From an uncultured Dialister sp. (GTDB lineage: Bacteria > Bacillota > Negativicutes > Veillonellales > Dialisteraceae), in contig NZ_UPZP01000067.1 in NCBI RefSeq assembly GCF_900538805.1, forward strand, positions 1-13,082: a DNA stretch of 13,082 nucleotides, written 5' to 3'. The notes beneath the pieces are model-generated. The model had not been told where the DNA came from. It did not search any database and was given only the letters and a program-made list of their open reading frames with translations. Positions 1 through 5,794 of this stretch are shown piece after piece (position 1 is the stretch's first letter; each line of letters opens with the position of its first letter). A program made the translations under genes and the position numbers.

Positions 1-87
1 TATTTAAGGAGACTTATGACGCAGCATTGGATAAAAATACTTATGAAATTCGATTCTGCGAATTAATCAGTGCTTCCCTAGCGTCCC
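1..87 (+). other. Left-edge segment: possible tail of an upstream gene
   Basis: Frame 3 is open from the window edge, and its first 25 or so residues (through ...TYEIRFCELISAS) have an ordinary mixed, charged composition, so they could be the end of a gene starting outside the window. The frame then runs into the repeat DNA and stops only near 263, where the translation becomes G/A/R-rich and looks non-coding. Frame 1 is also open from the edge and stops at 64-66, with an AAGGAG and ATG (16-18) giving a 16-codon peptide. I cannot choose between a truncated gene, a small peptide and chance. Confidence 0.2.
59..87 (+). repeat. Half copy of the palindromic repeat found at 5710-5770
   Basis: This 29-base stretch aligns without gaps to the right arm of the palindrome at 5710-5770, with 23 of 29 bases equal by eye. 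The shared core includes AATCAG followed by GCTTCCCT. No matching left arm lies within the window, so it is a solo arm or a truncated element. Confidence 0.55.
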
Positions 88-487
88 AGGGCTGCCAGGG
101 TTCTGTCCGGGACCGGCTTTGCCTCCCGGACAGGTTCTGGGCGTTCGCCCGGGAGTTATGTAGTACCGCTGCCGCTGGGGAGGTGGGCGCCTCGGGCGCC
201 TCTTATTTGATGCGCCCGCAGGGCGCCACCGCAACCCTCGGCCCGAAGGGCCGTCAAACCTAAGAACCCTCCGGCGAAAGGCCGGTCAAACTTCAGAACC
301 TTTCGCGCCCATAAGGCGCAGAACCTTCTGAACCCTCATGCCCAAAGGGCGTGTCCAATAGTAATCCACAACCCTCAGCCCCGTAGGGGCTGTCGCCCCT
401 TGAGCGAAGCGAACACAACCCGCCGCCTTTGGCGGCCACAACCTTCGGGGCCAGGGGCCCCGTCAATCTGGGCCGCCAAAGGCGGTC
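88..487 (+). repeat. Hairpin array A upstream of hypF
   Basis: This gene-free stretch is a string of short GC-rich hairpins with 3-5 base loops, separated by recurring linkers (AACCCTC, GTCAAACCTAAGAACC, CACAACCC). Examples are GGCCC-GAA-GGGCC (near 240), GCGCC/GGCGC (near 305-320), ATGCCC-AAA-GGGCGT (338-352), CAGCCCC-GTA-GGGGCTG (376-392) and GCCGCC-TTT-GGCGGC (near 425-440). The same linkers recur in the arrays upstream of dgt and lonC with different stems. No convincing protein gene or sigma-70 promoter is visible. Confidence 0.8.
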
Positions 488-502
488 CTTTATTAAAGGA
501 GG
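486..502 (+). promoter_or_regulatory. hypF ribosome binding site inside a short palindrome
   Basis: The Shine-Dalgarno AAAGGAGG (495-502) lies 7 bases before the ATG at 510. TCCTTTA (486-492) is the exact complement of TAAAGGA (494-500), so a 5-bp hairpin with a 5-base loop could cover most of the Shine-Dalgarno. This fixes the start at 510 rather than an in-frame upstream ATG at 429, which lies inside the hairpin array. Confidence 0.55.
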
Positions 503-509
503 CCAAACC

Positions 510-2732
510 ATGTCCCATATCCATACCATCCGTCTCCTCATAGAAGGCCGCGTACAGGGCGTGGGGTTCCGGCCCTTTGTGTGCCGGGCGGCGAAGAAGG
601 CGGGCCTCACGGGCTGGGTGAAGAACCTGGGGGGCCTGGTGGAAATCAGGGTTTCCGGAGGAAGGGAGGCCCTTTTTGCGCTGGAAAAATCATTGCAGGA
701 AGCGCCCTATCCCATAGAGGTGGAGAGGATTACGAAGGAGGAGCTTCCTTTGGAAAGGTTTCCCGATTTTTCTGCCGTAGAAAGCAGCGGGACGCCGCTG
801 GCTCCTCTTTTTCCGGCGGATATAGCCATCTGCCCTTCCTGCAGAAGGGAGCTCCATGAGAGGAAGGACCGCCATTTCCGTTATCCCTTCCTTTCCTGCA
901 CCGCCTGCGGGCCCCGGTATACTATCATCCAAAGCCTGCCCTATGACCGGCCCCGCACGACCATGGACAAGTTCCCTCTCTGCCCGGAGTGTGAAAGGGA
1001 GTATGAAGATTTGAAGGACCGCCGCTGCCATGGGGAAACCATCTGCTGCAGCGCCTGCGGACCCTGGCTTTCTTTTATCTCTAAGGCTGGGGAAGAAGCG
1101 GCAGGGGAAGAGGCCATGGAAAGGGCCATCACTCTGGTGAAGGAGGGGCAAGTGGTGATGGTGAAATCCATCGGCGGGTACAACCTGGTGTGTCGGGGAG
1201 ACAGAGAGGAATCGGTGCGCTCTCTTCGGAAGCTGAAGCATCGGGAAGGAAAGCCCTTTGCCCTCATGGTTCATTCCTTAGAGGAAGCAGAGGCGCTGGT
1301 GAGCCTCACCGATGAGGATAGAAAGCTCCTCACCTCTCCGGCCTGTCCCATCGTCCTCTGCCGGTGGAAGAAACAATTTCCTTCCGCAGCAGAGGGGGTG
1401 CCAAGGCTTGGGATTTTCCTTCCGCCCTCTGCTTTCTACGACCTTCTCACCGAAGGGGCAGGGGCGCCTTTGGTGGTGACCAGCGCCAATCTGAGCGGTG
1501 AGCCCATCCTTTATAAGGATGAAGAAGCCCTTTCCTGGTTTCATGCCCATGAAATCGATTTCCTCTTTACCAATGACCGTGAAATCCTCCGCCCCGCCGA
1601 TGACAGCGTGATGAAAGCGGAAGGCTCTCATAAAGACATGCTGCGCCGCACCAGGGGATTCCTGCCGGAGCCTGTGGTACATGGGAGAAAAGGGGGATGC
1701 GTGCTGGCGCTGGGGGCGGATATGGAGCCATCCTTCTGCCTTGCCGCCGAAGGGCGCATGTACCCCGGGGAAATGCCCTGCGATTTGGAAAATGAATCGT
1801 CCGAGGCAGCGTTCCTTCATATGATAAAGGACTGGGAGGATATGCTGGGCATTCGGCCGGAGAAGATTGTGACGGACCTTCATCCCGGCTATATGTCTTC
1901 GGACCTGGGAGAGAAGCTTTCCCGGGAAATGAACATTCCCCTTTTAAAAATCCAGCACCACCATGCCCACAGCCTTTCGGTGATGGCGGAGCAGGGCCTT
2001 TCCGGAAAGGCGGCGGCCTTCGTCTTTGACGGCACCGGTTATGGCAGTGATGGTACCATTTGGGGCGGGGAAATCCTTCTGCTGGAAGGAAATGAAATGG
2101 TGCGGAAAGGTCATCTGGATGATATGCCCCTTCTGGGCGGCGATATTTCTATGAAACAGGCCTGGAAGACCGCTCTGGCCGCTCTTGTGTATAGCGGTCT
2201 TTCTTCTTCGGACCACCGCTTCCCGCTGGTGAAGGCAGCCATTGATGGCGGCGTGAACTGCATCAAAGATTCCGCCATGGGCCGTCTCTTTGACGCGGCG
2301 GCCGCCCTTCTTCATATCAAGGAGGAAAACCGTTTCAAAGGCGAATGCGCCATGGCCCTGGAAGAGGCGGCAGGAAGAGCCGTTATGGAAGGAAGAAATC
2401 CTCTTCCCCTGCACCTCACCCTGAAGGAAGAAAAAGGACAGTTCATATGGCACAGGGAAGACCTCATTTCCGCACTGGCAGGGAATGGTAAAATAGAGGA
2501 AGCAGCCCTGGGGTTCCACCGGGCCATTGTGGAAATGGTGGTGGAAAGCGCCCGCCTTCTTGGCGTGGAGCAGGTCATCCTTACCGGCGGCTGTTTCCAT
2601 AACGGCATTTTATGGAGAGAAACGAAGGACGCGCTGGAACAGGCGCATTTCAAAGTATACGGTAATGAAAAGGTTCCCTGCGGCGACGGAGGTATTGCCC
2701 TGGGCCAGGCCTGGTACGGGCTGCAGGGATAA
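510..2732 (+). CDS. hypF: Carbamoyltransferase HypF, [NiFe]-hydrogenase maturation
   Basis: HypF uses carbamoyl phosphate and ATP to carbamoylate the C-terminal cysteine of HypE, the first step in making the cyanide ligands of the [NiFe]-hydrogenase iron; it is cytoplasmic. The 740-residue product has the full family architecture. An acylphosphatase domain holds VQGVGFR (15-21, catalytic Arg21) and Asn39. Two zinc fingers follow, with CxxC pairs at 108/111 and 130/133, then 158/161 and 180/183. A YrdC-like domain spans about 200-385 (LKHREGKPFALM, VTSANLSGEP), and a Kae1-like domain spans about 395-740 (HHHAH at 483-487, FDGTGYGSDGTIWGGE near 506-521, LTGGCFHN near 691-698). It is the first gene of a tight hyp operon. 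The start at 510 is preferred for its strong ribosome binding site and because residue 1 falls just before the acylphosphatase fold. Confidence 0.97.
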   Translation: MSHIHTIRLLIEGRVQGVGFRPFVCRAAKKAGLTGWVKNLGGLVEIRVSGGREALFALEKSLQEAPYPIEVERITKEELPLERFPDFSAVESSGTPLAPLFPADIAICPSCRRELHERKDRHFRYPFLSCTACGPRYTIIQSLPYDRPRTTMDKFPLCPECEREYEDLKDRRCHGETICCSACGPWLSFISKAGEEAAGEEAMERAITLVKEGQVVMVKSIGGYNLVCRGDREESVRSLRKLKHREGKPFALMVHSLEEAEALVSLTDEDRKLLTSPACPIVLCRWKKQFPSAAEGVPRLGIFLPPSAFYDLLTEGAGAPLVVTSANLSGEPILYKDEEALSWFHAHEIDFLFTNDREILRPADDSVMKAEGSHKDMLRRTRGFLPEPVVHGRKGGCVLALGADMEPSFCLAAEGRMYPGEMPCDLENESSEAAFLHMIKDWEDMLGIRPEKIVTDLHPGYMSSDLGEKLSREMNIPLLKIQHHHAHSLSVMAEQGLSGKAAAFVFDGTGYGSDGTIWGGEILLLEGNEMVRKGHLDDMPLLGGDISMKQAWKTALAALVYSGLSSSDHRFPLVKAAIDGGVNCIKDSAMGRLFDAAAALLHIKEENRFKGECAMALEEAAGRAVMEGRNPLPLHLTLKEEKGQFIWHREDLISALAGNGKIEEAALGFHRAIVEMVVESARLLGVEQVILTGGCFHNGILWRETKDALEQAHFKVYGNEKVPCGDGGIALGQAWYGLQG

Positions 2733-2741
2733 GGAGGAACT

Positions 2742-2963
2742 ATGTGTGTAGCCTATCCGGGAAGAGTGGTCAGCATAAAAGGCACCCATGGCATGGTGGA
2801 TTTTTCCGGCACCGAAGTGCCGGTGAATCTTGCCATGGTGCCGGCGAAAATCGGCGATTATGTGCTGGTTCATGCGGGCATGGCCATCCAGATTGTGGAG
2901 AAAAAGGAAGCCCATGACTGGATTTCCCTTTTTAAAGAAATTGGGGAGATGGAAAAGGAATGA
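2742..2963 (+). CDS. hypC: Hydrogenase maturation chaperone HypC
   Basis: HypC is a small chaperone that works with HypD to carry the Fe(CN)2CO unit to the large-subunit precursor of [NiFe]-hydrogenase. The 73-residue length is typical. The protein begins MCVAYPGRV, matching the family signature MCxAxPGxV with the essential Cys2. A beta-barrel-like middle follows (GMVDFSGTEVPVNLAMVP, then IGDYVLVHAGMAIQ). The Shine-Dalgarno AAGGAGG (2731-2737) overlaps the hypF stop codon, and the hypC stop overlaps the hypD start as ATGA, so translation of the three genes is probably coupled. Confidence 0.96.
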   Translation: MCVAYPGRVVSIKGTHGMVDFSGTEVPVNLAMVPAKIGDYVLVHAGMAIQIVEKKEAHDWISLFKEIGEMEKE

Positions 2964-3994
2964 GAGAAAAAGAACTGGCCCGCTTCCTGGCTGCCTACGA
3001 CGGGCCGCCGCTCCGTCTCATGGAGGTCTGCGGCACCCATACCTCATCCATTTACAGGAGCGGCATCCGGCAGATTCTGTCGCCGAAAATCACCCTCCTT
3101 TCCGGCCCCGGCTGTCCGGTATGCGTGACGCCTACCGCCTACATTGACAAGCTGGCAGCCTATGCCATGACCGATGGATACAAGGTCATGGCCTTTGGCG
3201 ACCTTCTGGCAGTGCCGGGAAGCCGCCTGTCCCTGGCAGGCGCCAGAGACCGGGGCGGCGCGGTGGATTTCTTCTACAACCCCGAAGACGTGCTGGCCAT
3301 GGCGGAAAAGGACAGAAGCACCACCTATGTGCTGGCGGCGGTGGGCTTTGAAACCACGGCTCCTGTGTGGGCGGACCTGGTGAAACGGGTGTATGACGAA
3401 AAGATACCTAACATCCGCTTCCTCACCGCATTGAAGACCATGCCCCGCGCCATGAACATCCTGGCGGCAGACCTTCACATCGACGGTTTCCTCTGCCCCG
3501 GCCACGTGGCGGTGATTACGGGAAGCCGTCCCTTCCAAAAACTTTCGGAAACATCGGGGAAACCCATGGTTATCGGCGGATTCACACCGCCCCTCCTTCT
3601 TCACGCCCTTTCCCGGCTGGCGCTGGAAGCTGCAAAGAAACAGGGCGGTCTTTGGAACGAATACCCCTCGGTGGTGCGGGAAGAAGGAAATCCAAGGGCC
3701 CTTGCCCTGATGGATGAAGTCTTTGCGGCAGGGGATGCCGTCTGGCGGGGCCTTGGCCCCATCGAAGGCTCCGGTCTTTATATTTCCGGGAAATATGAAT
3801 TCCTGGACGCCGGCAGCCGGGGCCTCACAGAAGACCGTATGCCCAAAGGCTGCTGCTGCGCTTCCGTGCTCACCGGCCGCATGGTGCCCTCGGACTGCCC
3901 CTGCTTTGGCAAAGCCTGCACCCCGGACCATCCGGTGGGGGCCTGCATGGTATCCGGCGAAGGGGCCTGCTCCATTACCTATAGGGGAGGTTAA
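2960..3994 (+). CDS. hypD: Hydrogenase maturation factor HypD
   Basis: HypD is the [4Fe-4S] scaffold protein on which, with HypC and HypE, the iron receives its CN and CO ligands. The 344-residue product has the conserved family motifs: CGTHT with Cys24, GPGCPVC with Cys52 and Cys55, GFETTAP (129-135), FLCPGHVAVI with Cys179, and a cysteine-rich C-terminal part (Cys298-300, 313, 315, 320, 329, 337) fitting the cluster-binding pattern. The ATG overlaps the hypC stop by 4 bases. The stop is one base before the hypE ATG. No key residue appears to be missing. Confidence 0.97.
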   Translation: MREKELARFLAAYDGPPLRLMEVCGTHTSSIYRSGIRQILSPKITLLSGPGCPVCVTPTAYIDKLAAYAMTDGYKVMAFGDLLAVPGSRLSLAGARDRGGAVDFFYNPEDVLAMAEKDRSTTYVLAAVGFETTAPVWADLVKRVYDEKIPNIRFLTALKTMPRAMNILAADLHIDGFLCPGHVAVITGSRPFQKLSETSGKPMVIGGFTPPLLLHALSRLALEAAKKQGGLWNEYPSVVREEGNPRALALMDEVFAAGDAVWRGLGPIEGSGLYISGKYEFLDAGSRGLTEDRMPKGCCCASVLTGRMVPSDCPCFGKACTPDHPVGACMVSGEGACSITYRGG

Positions 3995-3995
3995 T

Positions 3996-4979
3996 ATGAA
4001 AATAGAACTGCGCCATGGTTCCGGCGGCGAAGAAACGGGCCGCCTCATTCATGAGCTTTTTGCCAAATATTTCACAAATCCCATACTGGATGCCATGGAA
4101 GACGGCGCCGTGCTGCCTGTCATGAAAGGACATCCCGTTTTCACATCCGACAGTTTCGTGGTGGAACCCCTCTTCTTCCCCGGCGGGGACATAGGGAAAC
4201 TTTCCATCTGCGGCACCGTGAACGACCTGTCCTCCATGGGCGCCAGGCCCCTCTACCTCACGGCCTCCTTCATTCTGGAAACAGGGCTGGAAACGGAAAC
4301 ACTGGAAAAAGTGGCAGCTTCCATGGCGGAAACGGCCAAAGAAGCGGGCGTTTCCATCGTGGCAGGAGACACCAAGGTCATCGAAGGGAAGGGGGGCCTT
4401 TACATCAATACCGCCGGCATCGGTGAAAGGGCAGAGGGCCTCTCCATTTCCGCCTCCGCCATGGAAGAGGGAGACGCCGTCATCCTCACCGGCACCATGG
4501 GCGACCACCACGGCACCATCCTCACCGCAAGGCTCCATATGAAGAGCAGCCTCAGGAGTGACTGCGCCCCCTTAAACGGCCTGGTGGAAAGCCTCCTTTC
4601 CGAAGGCCTTTCCATCCACACCATCCGTGACATCACCAGAGGCGGCCTTGCCACCGTGGCAAACGAACTGGCCGAGGCCTCCGGCAGGGCCATGGAACTC
4701 AGGGAAGAAAACATTCCGGTGTCCGAAGAAATCCGTGAACTCTCCGGCATCCTGGGCCTTGATCCCCTTACCATGGGAAACGAAGGGAAAATGCTTATAG
4801 TCCTTCCGGAAAAAGAAGCGGAAAGGGCCCTTGCCATTCTCCGCCAAAATCCCTACGGCAAAAACGCCTCCCTGGCAGGCCGGATCACCAAAGGCGAAGG
4901 CGTCCACCTCATCACCGCCTTCGGAGGAAAAAGAAAACTCCTTCCCCTGAGGGGAGAAGGACTGCCGAGGATATGTTAA
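3996..4979 (+). CDS. hypE: Hydrogenase maturation protein HypE
   Basis: HypE dehydrates the carbamoyl group placed on its C-terminal cysteine by HypF, using ATP, to give a thiocyanate that donates cyanide to iron. The 327-residue protein belongs to the PurM/AIRS-like ATP-binding superfamily. It shows HGSGGEET at residues 7-14, TSDSFVVEPLFFPGGDIGKL (50-69), CGTVNDLSSMGA (72-83), MGDHHG (168-173), DITRGGLATVANE (212-224) and the diagnostic C-terminal PRIC, with the acceptor Cys327 as last residue. The start is the ATG at 3996 after GGGGAGG (3984-3990). The frame is open further upstream, but that part overlaps hypD and lacks family similarity. No clear terminator follows. Confidence 0.97.
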   Translation: MKIELRHGSGGEETGRLIHELFAKYFTNPILDAMEDGAVLPVMKGHPVFTSDSFVVEPLFFPGGDIGKLSICGTVNDLSSMGARPLYLTASFILETGLETETLEKVAASMAETAKEAGVSIVAGDTKVIEGKGGLYINTAGIGERAEGLSISASAMEEGDAVILTGTMGDHHGTILTARLHMKSSLRSDCAPLNGLVESLLSEGLSIHTIRDITRGGLATVANELAEASGRAMELREENIPVSEEIRELSGILGLDPLTMGNEGKMLIVLPEKEAERALAILRQNPYGKNASLAGRITKGEGVHLITAFGGKRKLLPLRGEGLPRIC

Positions 4980-4984
4980 TGTTA

Positions 4985-5040
4985 GTGAGCTAGTGAACTA
5001 GTGGGCTGGTGAGCTGGTGGGACAGTGAGACAGTGAAGGC
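4985..5040 (+). repeat. Seven-unit 8-bp degenerate tandem array after hypE
   Basis: Starting 6 bases after the hypE stop are seven consecutive 8-base units of the pattern GTGRRMYR: GTGAGCTA, GTGAACTA, GTGGGCTG, GTGAGCTG, GTGGGACA, GTGAGACA, GTGAAGGC. The same array, with the same final unit GTGAAGGC, follows lonC at 12854-12893. It is non-coding and its function is unknown. Confidence 0.85.
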
Positions 5041-5127
5041 CGCTGTCATCTAACGGCTGTCGGCTATTGGCCGTCCGCTGTCAGCTGTCGGCTTCCGGCT
5101 GTCCGCTGTCCGCTATCCGCTTACCGC
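5041..5127 (+). repeat. 7-bp GCTRTCC-type degenerate tandem array
   Basis: This is a run of degenerate heptamers such as GCTGTCA, GCTGTCG, GCTGTCC and GCTATCC, partly out of phase in the first half and regular from about 5077 to 5123. Related heptamer runs occur at 8872-8899, 10569-10617 and 12909-12950. At two loci (here and after lonC) they directly follow the 8-bp array. Confidence 0.75.
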
Positions 5128-5135
5128 CGGACACA

Positions 5136-5161
5136 GTCATTCTGAACGCAGTGAAGAATCT
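5136..5161 (+). repeat. 26-bp interspersed repeat, left copy
   Basis: The word begins GTCATTCTGA and ends GAAGAATCT. It matches the reverse complement of 5484-5509 at 23 of 26 positions. I recall similar GTCATTCTGAGCG... words as common interspersed repeats in many bacterial genomes; that is memory, not a search. Confidence 0.7.
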
Positions 5162-5483
5162 CGGTACGTGTCGTTAGTGCCTCCTCTGCTGATAAATACA
5201 TGTCGGCGGGGAAACATCAGGCATACGGTATTCTTGAGTGCAGAGGGGCGGGCGCCGGAGGCATCATTTTATATGTGGCTCTAAGCAAAGTATGGGTTAT
5301 TCTGCCCCCTGAATAGGGGTGGCAAGCGAACGTGGTTCATAGGGGAGCGAAGCGACCTGAGAACCACGTGAGACGCTTTCCCGTGGAGAAGTCCGGCGCA
5401 GCCGGATAGGGGGTGGCCACGATAGTGGCCCATTCCCGCTGACTGGTATTTAACGACAGCTGAGCCACTATCGGCATGAACCA
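5162..5483. other. Gene-free 322-bp segment between inverted 26-bp repeats
   Basis: No credible gene is seen. The segment holds a possible long-range stem (TGCCTCC at 5178-5184 with GGAGGCA at 5257-5263, and CTCTGC at 5184-5189 with GCAGAG at 5240-5245), the hairpin element at 5305-5398, and a hairpin GGCCAC-gata-GTGGCC (5415-5430). The composition suggests a small non-coding repeat insertion. Confidence 0.5.
5305..5398 (-). repeat. Long hairpin element, copy 1 (inverted relative to 7422-7521)
   Basis: On the + strand the main stem is GGCAAGCG (5321-5328) plus ACGTGGTTC (5330-5338), pairing with GAACCACGT (5361-5369) and CGCTTTCC (5374-5381). Smaller hairpins flank it: CCCCT/AGGGG (5306-5319), and one with stem TCCGGC and triloop TGC when read on the minus strand. 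The minus strand aligns to 7422-7521, sharing TCTCCACGGGAAAGCGTCTC and GTTCGCTTGCCACCCC. A minus-strand open frame (5281-5484) crosses it, but the structure explains the conservation better than a protein does. Confidence 0.7.
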
Positions 5484-5509
5484 AGATTCTTCGCTTCGCT
5501 CAGAATGAC
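5484..5509 (-). repeat. 26-bp interspersed repeat, right copy (inverted)
   Basis: This is the reverse-complement partner of 5136-5161, with AGATTCTTCG at its left end and CAGAATGAC at its right end. The two copies bound a segment of about 370 bp, as the ends of a small element would, but no target duplication is obvious. Confidence 0.7.
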
Positions 5510-5552
5510 CACGAGGCGGGAAGGTAAGAACGTAACGCTGACTTCATATGCA

Positions 5553-5647
5553 TCGCCCGCAGGGCGATACCATCACCCTTTGAACCAGCCTGCCAAAGGC
5601 AGGCGGAACCTTCTGAACCCTCTGAACCCGGGCCGCGAAAGCGGCCC
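5553..5647 (+). repeat. Hairpin array B
   Basis: Three perfect hairpins are joined by the common linkers: TCGCCC-GCA-GGGCGA (5553-5567), GCCTGCC-AAA-GGCAGGC (5588-5604) and GGGCCGC-GAAA-GCGGCCC (5630-5647). Between the last two lies AACCTTCTGAACCCTCTGAA, the same linker that is amplified into the 9-bp array at 9321-9419. Confidence 0.8.
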
Positions 5648-5654
5648 CTCCCCC

Positions 5655-5683
5655 TTGACAACCCCACCATCCCTCTATACACT
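5655..5683 (+). promoter_or_regulatory. Candidate sigma-70 promoter for the aminotransferase gene
   Basis: A consensus -35 TTGACA (5655-5660) is followed after 17 bases by TACACT (5678-5683). An alternative -10, TATACA (5676-5681), has a 15-base spacing. Transcription would start near 5690, giving a leader of about 105 bases that contains the palindrome 5710-5770. A second TTGACA at 5683-5688 has no good -10. Confidence 0.4.
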
Positions 5684-5709
5684 TGACAATAAGATGATTT
5701 CAGAGAATA

Positions 5710-5770
5710 GGAAACCTGGGGAAACACTGATTCATTCGATAACGATTGAATCAGCGCTTCCCTGGTTTCC
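5710..5770 (+). repeat. 61-bp palindromic element in the aminotransferase leader
   Basis: This is a long imperfect inverted repeat around the centre ATAA (5739-5742). The outer arms GGAAACC (5710-5716) and GGTTTCC (5764-5770) are exact complements, as are the inner arms CTGATTCA (5727-5734) and TGAATCAG (5747-5754), with a few mismatches between them. It ends 13 bases before the Shine-Dalgarno AAGGAGG (5784-5790). The right arm recurs alone at 59-87. It may be a MITE-like repeat, or an operator or leader hairpin. Confidence 0.65.
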
Positions 5771-5794
5771 CCTCATTCAGGACAAGGAGGACTT

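Noticed and set aside
429..509. Upstream ATG extending hypF by 27 residues
   Set aside because: The extension lies in the hairpin array, has no ribosome binding site and precedes the normal HypF N-terminus. The ATG at 510 has AAAGGAGG at good spacing.
3714..3995. Upstream start extending hypE by 94 residues
   Set aside because: The extension overlaps the conserved C-terminus of hypD in another frame and has proline/alanine-rich shadow composition. The ATG at 3996 has a good Shine-Dalgarno and the standard HypE N-terminus.
3044..4048. Minus-strand open frame opposite hypD
   Set aside because: It is a shadow frame with G/H/A-rich composition, opposite a gene whose product has all HypD motifs.
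5281..5484. Minus-strand 67-residue open frame sharing LHGKASH...NHVRLPP with a plus-strand frame at 7339-7530
   Set aside because: The two peptides are similar only because the DNA is a repeated hairpin element. Changes occur at all codon positions, several restore base pairing, and neither frame has a ribosome binding site.
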